Below are positions 36,507 through 46,081 of a DNA stretch of 64,000 bases, piece after piece. A program made the position numbers and the translations under genes. The stretch covers positions 434,001 to 498,000 of the forward strand of contig CAVQBN010000006.1 of assembly GCA_963710735.1 (NCBI GenBank), read 5' to 3'. Below the pieces are notes generated by a model, which was given only the letters and a program-made list of their open reading frames with translations, was not told the DNA's origin and searched no databases. Position 1 is the first letter of the stretch, and each line of letters begins with the position of its first letter. Source of the stretch: FEN-1297 sp963710735. GTDB taxonomy: Bacteria > Bacteroidota > Ignavibacteria > Ignavibacteriales > Ignavibacteriaceae.

Positions 36507-37191
36507 CATTCGTACTTTGAAATCTCTCCATTTCATTAGGCTGTATTAATAGCCAGCCAAGCAAAACCCAGAACATTCCTAATAACCAGCCGGCTAAAAC
36601 ATCAGTTGGATAATGAACTCCTAAATAAATTCTGCTGAATCCAACAAGTAAAGCTAAAAAACATGCTGCACTTATAATATATAATTTTAATTTCATATTT
36701 ATTTGGGAGTAAGTCATAATTAAAGCTAGTGAGACATAGATTACAACAGACATTGCTGCGTGACCGCTGGGAAAGCTGAAATTTTCTGCATCAACTAAAT
36801 GAGGTACTATTGTAGGACGCTGCCTCGCAAAGATTTCCTTAAATAATAAATCGCTTAAGCCTCCGCCTAGAACTATTAACAAATAAATCCGAAGCAAGAG
36901 ATACTTTTTTTTAACTATTAAATAGGCCGCTGTTAAAACAGAAATTATTACGACAACTACAACACTGCCTAAGCTCGTAACATCTTTGAAAAAACCCAAT
37001 AACCACCGAGGGCCCAAAGGTATAGAAGCATCGGCTGAATTTCTAAGTGAAAGTAATACTGTGTAATCCAAATAATTTGTTACCTGTTTTGATACAAGTA
37101 TAGCAATAATGATAAATGCTATAACACTTGAAAACAAATAGACATAATTTGTATAAATTCCTTTTTTCACTTCAGGAATATTATCTTTCAA
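36499..37191 (-). CDS. PAP2-family membrane phosphatase
   Basis: The three phosphatase motifs are in order: KEIFARQRP (KxxxxxxRP), FSFPSGHAAMS (PSGH) and SRIYLGVHYPTD (SRxxxxxHxxxD). About six TM segments surround them. Family members dephosphorylate phosphatidic acid, phosphatidylglycerophosphate or undecaprenyl diphosphate. UppP is encoded nearby, so lipid-carrier recycling may be doubled here; this is inference. The gene is translationally coupled to the rhomboid gene. Confidence 0.9.
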   Translation of the reverse strand: MKDNIPEVKKGIYTNYVYLFSSVIAFIIIAILVSKQVTNYLDYTVLLSLRNSADASIPLGPRWLLGFFKDVTSLGSVVVVVIISVLTAAYLIVKKKYLLLRIYLLIVLGGGLSDLLFKEIFARQRPTIVPHLVDAENFSFPSGHAAMSVVIYVSLALIMTYSQINMKLKLYIISAACFLALLVGFSRIYLGVHYPTDVLAGWLLGMFWVLLGWLLIQPNEMERFQSTNDE

Positions 37192-37382
37192 ATGGTTTAA
37201 AAATGTTTAGTTATAAAATATTAATTTTTGCAATTATATAATATGACATTACATTTTCCTGATATTATAAATTAATACAAATTAAACATTTTATCTTTGA
37301 TATATAATTTAAATTATTTAGTTTACCACCATTCAAACAGCACTAAATAAAAATTACCAACCATTATTTAACAGGAGAAAAT

Positions 37383-37730
37383 ATGGCAGCCTATATAAAA
37401 AATAGGAATATGATAGTTCAAGTCATTCTGGCAATAATCACTTTAGGCATTTATACCATTTACTGGTTTTACCAAATATCATGGGAAATGAAAAACATTG
37501 CAAATGATACAAATGCATCTCCAGCATTATGGACGGTATTATTATTTATTCCATTCGGAGCATTCTATTCCTATTATAAATTTTCCGAACTATATGAAAA
37601 CATATCTTCGGAAAAATTTAATAAATGGCTGCTGTTTGTCCTTTACATCGTTTTTTCACCTGCGGTTTGGTTTATTGTTCAAACAGATTTAAATAGAAGA
37701 GCGGATATTCAAAGAGGAGTTGTTGTTTAG
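37383..37730 (+). CDS. DUF4234-like small membrane protein
   Basis: The 115-residue protein has three hydrophobic segments and the DUF4234 pattern ITLGIYTIYWFYQISWEMKN with a tyrosine-rich first helix. The function of this family is unknown. ACAGGAG stands just before the ATG, and TATCTTTG at 37292-37299 may be a -7 box. It converges with the MFS/small-peptide transcript. Confidence 0.75.
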   Translation: MAAYIKNRNMIVQVILAIITLGIYTIYWFYQISWEMKNIANDTNASPALWTVLLFIPFGAFYSYYKFSELYENISSEKFNKWLLFVLYIVFSPAVWFIVQTDLNRRADIQRGVVV

Positions 37731-37746
37731 CTAAACAATTATGATA

Positions 37747-37784
37747 ATAAAATCAGATTGATTTAAGAAGCTTTATGATTTTAT
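37747..37784 (-). terminator. Stem-loop ending the MFS/small-peptide transcript
   Basis: ATAAAATCA and TGATTTTAT (37776-37784 with 37747-37755) form a 9-bp stem with a 20-base loop. On the minus strand the stem is followed by TATCAT, so the T tract is weak. It sits 8 bases after the stop of the 34-residue ORF and could also serve the convergent DUF4234 gene. Confidence 0.5.
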
Positions 37785-37791
37785 CTTAAAC

Positions 37792-37896
37792 TCACGGTAC
37801 CGGGCAAATTCCATGACTGATCTGCCAAATGAATGCGAAGATTATTAATAATACTATAAAAATTTTTAATATTAGCTTGAATATCTTTTTAAACAT
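37792..37896 (-). CDS. Candidate 34-residue single-TM peptide downstream of the MFS gene
   Basis: This ORF was found by hand translation; it is too short for routine calling. ATG at 37894-37896 opens 34 codons. The N-terminus MFKKIFKLILK is basic, a hydrophobic helix IFIVLLIIFAFIW follows, and the tail is QISHGICPVP with one Cys. The topology of positive-in, TM helix, then a short extracytoplasmic Cys-Pro tail is what a real small membrane protein would show. It begins 27 bases after the MFS stop on the same strand and is followed by a stem-loop. I do not recognise a family. It may assist the transporter. Confidence 0.5.
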   Translation of the reverse strand: MFKKIFKLILKIFIVLLIIFAFIWQISHGICPVP

Positions 37897-37922
37897 TTTC
37901 TAATGTTAATTTGATAAATGAA

Positions 37923-39215
37923 CTATGCGGGTAGCCGCTTTCGCGGTTCTTCAACTTTTTTATAAAGCCAAATAGCACCGGAAACTGCTAATAAAGCATT
38001 TATAAAGAATACCAATTTGAAACCAAATACGGAAATTAATGCACCGCTTACTACTCCAAACAATAAAGCGGGCGCAGTTATTGTATTCAGCAAAGATATA
38101 TAAAAAGATCTTTCGGATTCGTTGCACACCTCAACAACAAAAGCAAGCCTAGAAATACCCTGTATTGCGGTCGAGAATCCCATAAATACAAAAACAAAAC
38201 CGAATACTAAAATATTGTTTGATAAGATGGCTGTTAAACTGGCTGCCATTGATGAAAGAGATAGGATGATCAGATTACTTTTATGTCCGAAAGTATCTCC
38301 TATATAACCGAAAATTATATTGCTGAAAACCATGCTTCCCATTAATACTATAGTAAAGTTCCCTACATACGAAGTAGGAAGATTAAATTTTTTAATTCCA
38401 TACACGGCAAAAAAAGCAAAGATCGTTAGAGAAATTAAATATAAAGCATCACTGATTACAAAGTTTTTAAAGTTATTATTTTCTTTAAATATTTTTTTTG
38501 CCCGGGAAAGTCTTTTAATATGATTAACTTTTATTTCTTCATTTATTAACGAATCAGGCTCGATTACCTGTCTAAGAAAATTGAATGACACCATAGTCAG
38601 GATATAGCACGTTAAAAATAAAACTGCAAAATTTTCCGGGAATTTAACTGCTGATAAAATAATAGTAATTAAAAATCCGGCAAAGATTCCCAGGGAAGAG
38701 CTAAATAATTGCCGAACTGCCTGCAGGCGGCCTCTAAGTTTTATCGGCGTCGTTTTTGAAAATAGAGTGTACCAGGAAGGTATTCCAATGCTTCCAGTAA
38801 GCGCTGTTATAAAAATTAAAGATAAAAGAGCATAAACCGATAAAAACTTCGGAATATGCGATAGTAGAAAAAAAGCGAATAGTGAGATAATTAAAAACAT
38901 GCTTCTATTTAATAAGCCGTAACGCAGTGCAACCGGTTTAATCTTTTCATCATTTTTAAAAAGATGTGTAAAAAGGAATTGAGGTAAATTTAAACCGATT
39001 ACCCAAAGCACGGGTATGCTTCCGATTGCAATTGAATGTCCGCCAATTCTTTCTACAAATACAGGCATTATTATATTAACCGAAGCGAAATTCATTGCAA
39101 AACCGAAAATTGCACCGTCAGCAATATGCATTAGAATATTATGCTTAAGTGCTGCTCTATCAACATCGTTAAACTTATTTAACTGAAAATAGCTGTTAAA
39201 GACTCTTTTTTTCAT
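37923..39215 (-). CDS. Major facilitator superfamily transporter
   Basis: This is a 430-residue protein with about 12 TM helices in two halves separated by a charged loop (EINVNHIKRLSRAKKIFKEN-like region near 225-245). The first-half signature GIPSWYTLFSKTTPIKLRGR corresponds to the MFS loop 2-3/4-5 type motif, and the second half has NIIFGYIGDTFGHKS. The substrate is unknown. A 34-residue membrane ORF follows in the same transcript. Confidence 0.88.
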   Translation of the reverse strand: MKKRVFNSYFQLNKFNDVDRAALKHNILMHIADGAIFGFAMNFASVNIIMPVFVERIGGHSIAIGSIPVLWVIGLNLPQFLFTHLFKNDEKIKPVALRYGLLNRSMFLIISLFAFFLLSHIPKFLSVYALLSLIFITALTGSIGIPSWYTLFSKTTPIKLRGRLQAVRQLFSSSLGIFAGFLITIILSAVKFPENFAVLFLTCYILTMVSFNFLRQVIEPDSLINEEIKVNHIKRLSRAKKIFKENNNFKNFVISDALYLISLTIFAFFAVYGIKKFNLPTSYVGNFTIVLMGSMVFSNIIFGYIGDTFGHKSNLIILSLSSMAASLTAILSNNILVFGFVFVFMGFSTAIQGISRLAFVVEVCNESERSFYISLLNTITAPALLFGVVSGALISVFGFKLVFFINALLAVSGAIWLYKKVEEPRKRLPA

Positions 39216-39361
39216 TTATTAATTGAATAAAATTTGGCGGGTAGAATTTACAAATAATTACATCGATGAAAAATTATAAATTGTTTTTAGAATTAAATTA
39301 TTGCTTCAAAACAAGATTTACTAACTAAATAAGAAGAATTTTTGACGGGTTTAAAATACGA

Positions 39362-39382
39362 AAGCGCTCAAAAAGAGCGCTT
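39362..39382 (-). terminator. Terminator of the RRM protein gene
   Basis: A perfect 8-bp stem, AAGCGCTC/GAGCGCTT (39362-39369 and 39375-39382), has a five-base loop and is followed on the minus strand by TCGTATTTT. It lies 30 bases after the RRM gene stop. Confidence 0.75.
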
Positions 39383-39411
39383 CCAGAGTTGCAAGTTCAC
39401 CAAATATTTTG

Positions 39412-39663
39412 TTAACTCTTCGGCTTTGCTTCGCTAACAATGATGTTACGGCCTTTTAATTCCGCACCATTTAATGCCTGAATTGCGCTACTTGCTTCGG
39501 ATTCGTTTTCCATTTCAACAAATCCAAATCCTCTAGATCTACCGGTCTGACGATCGGTAATAACCTTTGCAGAAACAACTGTTCCGTGTGCTTCAAAAGC
39601 CTCTTTTAAAGCATCGTCATTTACTGCCCATGGGAGAGATCCCACAAAAAGCTTAGTACTCAC
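39412..39663 (-). CDS. RRM-domain RNA-binding protein
   Basis: The 83-residue protein is a single RNA recognition motif: RNP2 KLFVGSLPW near residues 4-12 and RNP1 SRGFGFVEM near 43-51, ending right after the fourth beta strand with a short lysine tail. Bacterial RRM proteins of this size occur in cyanobacteria and Bacteroidota and are often cold-inducible RNA chaperones. It is monocistronic, with about 220 bases of upstream non-coding DNA that may carry a regulated leader. Confidence 0.93.
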   Translation of the reverse strand: MSTKLFVGSLPWAVNDDALKEAFEAHGTVVSAKVITDRQTGRSRGFGFVEMENESEASSAIQALNGAELKGRNIIVSEAKPKS

Positions 39664-39885
39664 TAACTTACCTCTAATAATAATTAATAAAAAACAATGC
39701 GGTAATTAAACCGCCACATAAAATAGTATTATTATTTAAAAAAACAAAATAATTTTATCCTAATCAGTTATTTTGAAAAAATCTTTATAAGTGCTCTTTA
39801 TTAGTAGGTTTATGAGGAATGTTTGAATTTACGCATAAAAAGCAATTTTTTCAGATAATATTACCTAAATGGAAGGAAATCAAGC

Positions 39886-41235
39886 TTATTTTAAAATATT
39901 TGAAATTGCCTCTACAAGGTTGTCTACTGCAACCAATTTTATACTATTGCGAGGATTTAATCCTTTCAAATTAGTCTTAGGAATTATTATTCTGCTAAAA
40001 CCTAATCTTTCAGCTTCCTGAATTCTCTTTTCAATATGCCCGACACTTCTTACTTCGCCGCCTAAACCAACTTCACCAACTAAAACAGAATTATTATCAA
40101 CCACTCGATCTAACAAGCTTGATACTATGCTGCAGCAAACCGCTAAATCCACAGCAGGTTCAAATATTCTTAGACCGCCGGCCATATTTAAAAAAACGTT
40201 TGTTGCCGAAAGTCTATAATTGCCTCTTTTTTCAAGCACAGCTAATAGAATCGACAATCTTCTGTAATCGAATCCTGTAGCTACCCGCTGAGGATTGCCG
40301 TAATTTGACGGCGTAACTAATGCCTGAACCTCTAATAAAATCGGGCGAGTTCCTTCCATGCTTGATGTAATAACCGACCCGGATTTCTCTTTTTCTCTTT
40401 CACTTAAAAATAGCTCACTCGGATTTTTCACTTCAAATAGGCCATCTTCATGCATTTCAAATACACCAATCTCATTTGTGCTTCCAAATCGATTCTTTTG
40501 AGATCGTAAAATTCTGAACGAATGATGCGATTCGCCTTCGAATTGGATTACTGTATCTACTATATGCTCAAGAAGTTTTGGCCCGGCAATTATTCCTTCT
40601 TTCGTTACATGCCCGACAATTAAAACGCAATAATGTTTCTTCTTCGCCTCTTCCATTAACAAAGATGTACATTCCCGAATTTGTGTAACTGTTCCGGGGG
40701 AATTTTCTAATTCGCTCCTATACATTGTTTGAATAGAGTCAATTATTACAAATGCAGGTTTTAAATCATTTATTCCGGCAAGGATAAGATTTAGGTCAGT
40801 TTCAGCAAGAACATAAAAATTATCCGATTTAATTTTTAATCTTGAAGCACGGATTTTGATTTGCTTTTCCGATTCCTCGCCGGTAACATATAAAACTTTA
40901 TCTTTTACATTACCAGCAGCCTGCATTGCAAGTGTAGACTTGCCAATTCCAGGGTCCCCACCTAATAAAACCACCGAGCCCGGCATAAGTCCGCCGCCTA
41001 ATACTCTGTCGAATTCGTTTATGCCGGTTTTTAACCTGTCTTCTTCACCGGCGACAATGTCCTTTATTTTACTCATGGAAACTTTACCTGAATATCTGGC
41101 TAATTGGCGTTTGGGAGTTTCAATTATTTCTTCTGTAAAAGAATTCCAGCTTTCGCATTCCGGACACTTTCCCACCCAGCGAAGAGATTCATAACCGCAA
41201 TTAGAACATATATATTTGATTTTAGGTTTTGCCAT
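39886..41235 (-). CDS. radA: DNA repair protein RadA
   Basis: RadA is a RecA-like ATPase that drives branch migration in recombination. The N-terminal zinc finger has Cys10, 13, 24 and 27. Walker A is GGDPGIGKST (about 92-101), the RadA-specific motif SQKNRFGSTNE is present, and the C-terminal Lon-like domain shows VGEVGLGGEVRSVGHIEKRI. At 449 residues it is a normal length. It lies about 210 bases from the alaS end, with nothing evident between. Confidence 0.96.
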   Translation of the reverse strand: MAKPKIKYICSNCGYESLRWVGKCPECESWNSFTEEIIETPKRQLARYSGKVSMSKIKDIVAGEEDRLKTGINEFDRVLGGGLMPGSVVLLGGDPGIGKSTLAMQAAGNVKDKVLYVTGEESEKQIKIRASRLKIKSDNFYVLAETDLNLILAGINDLKPAFVIIDSIQTMYRSELENSPGTVTQIRECTSLLMEEAKKKHYCVLIVGHVTKEGIIAGPKLLEHIVDTVIQFEGESHHSFRILRSQKNRFGSTNEIGVFEMHEDGLFEVKNPSELFLSEREKEKSGSVITSSMEGTRPILLEVQALVTPSNYGNPQRVATGFDYRRLSILLAVLEKRGNYRLSATNVFLNMAGGLRIFEPAVDLAVCCSIVSSLLDRVVDNNSVLVGEVGLGGEVRSVGHIEKRIQEAERLGFSRIIIPKTNLKGLNPRNSIKLVAVDNLVEAISNILK

Positions 41236-41449
41236 TTAATATTTAGCAATTTAAATGTTTGTTTTATATGATTTTAATATATCTAAAAATTACAAAACAT
41301 TTTAAATTTATTTCAAATAGAAAATAAACTTTTAAAAGAGTGAGTAATTTATTTTGATGAGTCAAATTTAAAATCTCTGGTCCCCTTTTTTAAAGAGTAA
41401 TATTTAATTAATAGAACTCAAATTTTAAAGATTATTTATTTTTCAAATA

Positions 41450-44060
41450 TTAAATAAACTTTTTTATAATTTCTTCTACCTTATTCAAAGCTACCGGAAT
41501 TTGTGCAACATCTTTGCCGCCGGCTGTTGCAAGATGAGGCCTTCCGCCGCCGCCGCCGCCTACAATTTTAGCTAAGTCGCCCACTATTTTCCCGGCACTT
41601 AATTTCTTTTCTTTTATTAATTCATCTGAGACAACACAAACGATACCTACCTTGCCGTCCATTTCAGTAAATAAAACACCTATTCCGTTTTTTATTTTGT
41701 TTCTTAATTCATCACCAAAAGATTTCAACTCATCCATATTATCTGCGCTAACTTTTGCTTTATATATTTTGATGCTGTTAATTTCAGAAGGATGTGCGAT
41801 TACATTATCTAGCTGGCCTAATTTATCCTTTAGTTTAAATTCCGAAATTTCTTTCTCCAGCTTTTTCTTCTCTTCAATTAATTCTGCAATTTTTTCTTCA
41901 GATTCTTTTACCTGGCTGATTTGTGCATGAAGATAATTTTCTACACCTGCACCTGTTACAGCTTCGATTCTTCTAACACCGCTTGAAATTGAAGACTCAC
42001 TGATTATTTTAAATAAACCGATTTGAGATGAATTTTTAACATGAGTGCCTCCGCAGAATTCCATACTGAAATCACCAAACTGAACAACATTTACAAAGTC
42101 GCCGTATTTATCACCAAAAAACATTAATGCACCCATTTTTTTTGCTTGGTCAAAAGGAACATTCCTATGATGCTGCAACGGAATATTCCGTCTCAATTGT
42201 TCATTTATTAATATTTCAATATCGTTTAATTCGCTTTCACTTAATTTTGCAAAATGAGTAAAGTCGAAACGCAATCTGTCCGGACCGACATATGAGCCGG
42301 CCTGATGGACATGAGTTCCCAAAATTTTTCTTAAAGAAGCATCCAAAAAATGTGTCGCCGAATGGTTCCGCATTATATCCCAGCGGCGTTTTTCATCAAC
42401 CTGAACCATTAAATCCACCAACCAGAGTAATCTAGCTGACTGGGCAAATTGGGTCAGGTATAAATTCAATTCATGAACTAGTATCATCTATCAATTTTAG
42501 TTACGTCAATTATATTAAGAGCATCCTGACCAACTATTAAAATTTACCTAAATCATCGATCTGACCACCAGCTTCTACATAAAAAGGCGTTTTATCCAAA
42601 TTATCAAATACGTCTTCCACTGTATTTCATTTTTTACACCGATATATTTTTGAAGCTTGGATCTAATTCATCATAACCAGTAAATTCTGAAGTTACCGGT
42701 TCAATTAATTCAAATGGAATTAAAATTTTCTACAAATATACTTAACAGAGGTAATTTTTCTTTTATGCTTCTCTTGATTTTTTTTTTGCAATTCCATTAA
42801 CTCATTAAAGCCGGCTTCATCTATTGCAAAGCCTTTTTCCTTTGCCATAATGTTTGTTAAATCAACCGGAAATCCATAAGTATCATAAAGCATAAATACA
42901 TCTTCGCCTGGAATAATTTTTCCTTCCGATTCCGACAGCCCTTTAATTAATTCCTCAAATAATTCTATTCCACGGTCTAATGTCGCATTAAAACTTTCTT
43001 CTTCGGCTTTTACAACTTTTTTAACATAATCCTGCTTTTCCTTTATTTCAGGGAAAATATTACTCATGTTGGAAACAAGAACATCGACAAGCTTATAAAG
43101 AAACGGCTTGTTCAAGTTTAGTTTTCTTCCGTAACGGGCTGCACGTCTTAAAATCCTTCTAAGCACATAACCCCGTCCATCGTTTCCCGGGACAGCACCA
43201 TCAGCAATTGCAAACGTTAATGTTCTAATATGATCTGCAATTACCCTCATCGGAATTTTATCTTTTTCTTCTTTATATTTTATTCCTGATAAATTAGCAA
43301 CGGCATCTATCAACGGCATGAAAACATCAGTGTCGTAATTAGAATCTTTCTTCTGCAATACTGCACATACTCTTTCAAAGCCCATTCCAGTATCCACATG
43401 CTTAGCCGGAAGTTCATGCAGTTTTCCTTTTTCATCACGGTTATATTGAATAAATACCAGGTTCCATATTTCGATACATTCGGGAACGCCTGCGTTTACA
43501 AACTTTGGATTATTGAAATCATCACTTAAATTTATATGAATTTCAGAACACGGGCCGCAAGGACCAGTTTCACCCATTTCCCAAAAATTATCTTTTTCAT
43601 CAAACCTTAATATATGCTCATGATTTATATCTGTTTTTGTTTTCCAAAAATCATAAGCTTCATTGTCAGTTCTGTAAACAGTTGCCCAAAGTCTTTCCTT
43701 CGGAAGTTTCCAGACTTCTGTTAATAATTCCCATGCCCATTCTATTGCTTCCGCTTTATAATAATCTCCAAAGGACCAATTGCCAAGCATTTCAAAAAAA
43801 GTATGGTGGTAAGTATCGTTTCCTACTTCTTCAAGATCGTTATGTTTTCCGCTGACACGAATACATTTTTGAGTGTCGGCGGCCCTTTTATATTCTCTTT
43901 TGCCGCTTCCAAGAAAAACATCTTTAAATTGATTCATCCCCGCATTTGTGAAAAGCAGCGTCGGGTCATCAAAAGGAACTACCGGTGAACTGGGTACAAT
44001 TCTGTGATTCTTTTGTTTAAAAAAGTCTAAAAATTGTTGTCTTATTTCGCTTGAAGTCAT
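41450..44060 (-). pseudogene. alaS: Alanyl-tRNA synthetase, interrupted by several frameshifts
   Basis: AlaS charges tRNA-Ala. The N-terminal frame (44060 down to 42720) holds the class II core (SSPVVPFDDPTLLFTNAGMN, HHTFFEMLGNWSFGDY, GNDGRGYVLRRILRRAARYG). The C-terminal frame (42487 down to 41450) holds the editing domain zinc site (RNHSATHFLDASL, FCGGTHV) and the C-Ala glycine-rich region. Hand translation of 42488-42719 recovers TPFYVEAGGQIDDLGKF, LIEPVTSEFTGYDELDP and IVGQDALNIIDVTKI in different frames, so the sequence is present but shifted at least three times. The total span equals about 870 codons, normal for AlaS. Loss of an essential synthetase is unlikely; sequence error is the simplest reading. 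Confidence 0.92.
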
Positions 44061-44228
44061 CTTTTCCTTAGAGTTTATTTACGATGCAAAGATAATAAAA
44101 TCAAAACTAAGCATAAATATGTTAATTATGTAAAGCACAAAAGCTAAAATTAAATAATCAGGTTCATAATTATAAATTACCGGAATATCTTAAATAGTGT
44201 TCCAATTGATTTTTTGTCGCTATAGCTT

Positions 44229-44236
44229 TACTTTTG
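44229..44236 (+). promoter_or_regulatory. Possible Bacteroidota-type -7 box for the ECF sigma gene
   Basis: TACTTTTG matches the TAnnTTTG -7 consensus and lies 46 bases upstream of the sigma-factor ATG. A weak ATTGAT stands about 19 bases further upstream where the -33 box would be. Such a box is expected often by chance in AT-rich DNA. Confidence 0.3.
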
Positions 44237-44282
44237 CATTAGATTTCAAAGTAAAAATAAACAGGTTATTTTGGCGGCAAAC

Positions 44283-44852
44283 ATGCCTTCGACCGATATT
44301 GAGTTAATGCAACGCGTTGCTACTTACGATTCAAAGGCTCTTGAAGCCCTTTATAACCGATATTCTTCTTTGTTGTATACTTTGATCAAAAAAATAGTTA
44401 CTGATGAACAAACTGCCGAAAATGTTCTAATTGATGTCTTTGTAATTATCTGGCAAAAAATTAATCTCTTCGATTTAACAACCGGCGATGTCTACACCTG
44501 GCTGATTACCTTAGCAAGAAACAAAGCGGTCGATACATTAAGACGCAGCCGCTCAAATGCTGACGTTGAGCCTTATTCGGATGAATTTGAAAATAAAAAT
44601 ATTATTCCTAACCTTTCCCCCGTTATTGATTCTCTTGATATTAAAACTGCTTTCAGTATTGTAGACGATATAGAAATAGCTCTTAATAAACTTACGGAAG
44701 CACAACAGTATGTCCTTTACCTGGCTTATTACGAGGGTCTGACTCAAGAAGAAATTGCAGCAAGATTAAATATTCCGCTTCTAACTGTAAAATCTAAAAT
44801 GAAGGTTATACTTAGTAATTTAAAAGATAACCTTATAAAGGGAGATGAATAA
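44283..44852 (+). CDS. ECF sigma factor (SigK-like, paired with an RskA-type anti-sigma)
   Basis: The 189-residue sigma factor has region 2 (MQRVATYDSKALEALYNRYS, WLITLARNKAVDTLRR) and region 4 (LTEAQQYVLYLAYYEGLTQE, IAARLNIPLLTVKSKMK). The frame is open from a TTG at 44271, but MPSTDIELMQ at 44283 is the natural start. Its stop overlaps the anti-sigma ATG by a base, so the two are coupled. This kind of pair usually controls envelope or oxidative stress genes. Confidence 0.92.
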   Translation: MPSTDIELMQRVATYDSKALEALYNRYSSLLYTLIKKIVTDEQTAENVLIDVFVIIWQKINLFDLTTGDVYTWLITLARNKAVDTLRRSRSNADVEPYSDEFENKNIIPNLSPVIDSLDIKTAFSIVDDIEIALNKLTEAQQYVLYLAYYEGLTQEEIAARLNIPLLTVKSKMKVILSNLKDNLIKGDE

Positions 44853-46075
44853 TGGCGGTTTCTAATGAATATTATGATCTTTTGCATGCTTATGCATTAG
44901 GCTGCCTTGACAAACCTGAATTAATTAAACTTAAGGATTATCTAAAAAACGGTAATGATTTTGCATGGGAAGAATTAGGTGAATATCAAAATCTAATAGC
45001 ATTACTTCCATCAATTTTAAGTACAGAAATTCCAAATCCCCAGCTTAAAGACAGAGTTGCCCGTAAATTATATAAAATCAGAGAAGAAAGTGCTGCTAAG
45101 AAAATAATTCCTCCTAATAACTTTATACAGAAAACCAGAGACGAAAACTTAAAACATGTAGTTCAAGATGAAAGCAAAGTGGAGACTGTAGGTAAGGAAA
45201 CTTATCAGCCTGAAAAAATGGAAAATCTTGAAAATGAACAAACGTTAGAGAATCATTTTCCGGATGCAAATGAATTTCAAGTTGTTACTTCCAAAAAGAA
45301 AATATTTGAAACTATTAGGCCATCTTATGATACACAAATCCGACTTAGAGTAACCGATGAAGAAAAAGAGAAAGAACCGGAAAACCAAGAAGATCCGGAA
45401 ATAAACGATGAGGAAATTGTAAACGATACTTTTGAATTACCAAAGAATAAAGACAATGATAAATTTTACAAAACTCATCCAAAAGAACCGCTAAAAGGAA
45501 AAAACAAACCGTATTCATCAAATAAGAACACTGAAGAAGAACCCAAAAAAAATAATAATAAAAACCTGATAATAATTATTGCACTTTTTATAATTGTATT
45601 TGTAGGTATAATTTTTATGTATTTCAAAATTTCTTCGGATGTAAAAGGTTATAAGCTGGGAGTTGAAAAACTAAATCGACAAATAAACGATCTGTCGTCT
45701 CAAGTAAATACAAATCAGGATCTCCAAAAACTTCTTGTTACCAAGGATGTAAAGATTGTTAATCTTAATGGAACAAAGTTGGCGCAAGGCGGGTACGGAA
45801 AACTGATAATGAGTGTTGAAGAAAATAAGGGATATCTTCAGCTTTTTGATATGCCTCAGCTTGCCGATGGAAAATCATATGAATTATGGGCAAGTATTTC
45901 GGGAAAACTTTTAGCACTTGGAGTTTTTAATTCTCAAAAAAGCGTTGAATATTTTCTTTTTACCGTGCCTCAAATTTCGGATAATGTAAAAGCTAATTAC
46001 TATTTAACGGAAACACCTTCCAGCGATTCACAAAAACCATTTGGAAATATTTATTTAACCAGTTCATTGCAGTAA
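44852..46075 (+). CDS. RskA-like membrane anti-sigma factor with long acidic linker
   Basis: The N-terminal helical domain (YYDLLHAYALGCLDKPELIK, about residues 1-75) would bind the adjacent sigma factor. A long, charged, probably disordered linker (about 90-230, many Glu/Lys/Asn) leads to one TM helix (NLIIIIALFIIVFVGIIFMY, about 232-251). A short coiled coil follows, then a periplasmic RskA C-terminal domain (DMPQLADGKSYELWASISGK, LLALGVFNSQ). At 407 residues it is longer than the roughly 230-280 of typical RskA proteins, and the linker accounts for the difference. Regulated proteolysis, for example by RseP, would release the sigma factor; that is inference from the family. Confidence 0.88.
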   Translation: MAVSNEYYDLLHAYALGCLDKPELIKLKDYLKNGNDFAWEELGEYQNLIALLPSILSTEIPNPQLKDRVARKLYKIREESAAKKIIPPNNFIQKTRDENLKHVVQDESKVETVGKETYQPEKMENLENEQTLENHFPDANEFQVVTSKKKIFETIRPSYDTQIRLRVTDEEKEKEPENQEDPEINDEEIVNDTFELPKNKDNDKFYKTHPKEPLKGKNKPYSSNKNTEEEPKKNNNKNLIIIIALFIIVFVGIIFMYFKISSDVKGYKLGVEKLNRQINDLSSQVNTNQDLQKLLVTKDVKIVNLNGTKLAQGGYGKLIMSVEENKGYLQLFDMPQLADGKSYELWASISGKLLALGVFNSQKSVEYFLFTVPQISDNVKANYYLTETPSSDSQKPFGNIYLTSSLQ

Positions 46076-46081
46076 TTTTTT

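Noticed and set aside
41652..41930. 92-residue plus-strand ORF inside alaS
   Set aside because: Antisense of the alaS C-terminal coiled region; Ser/Phe-rich, typical shadow translation.
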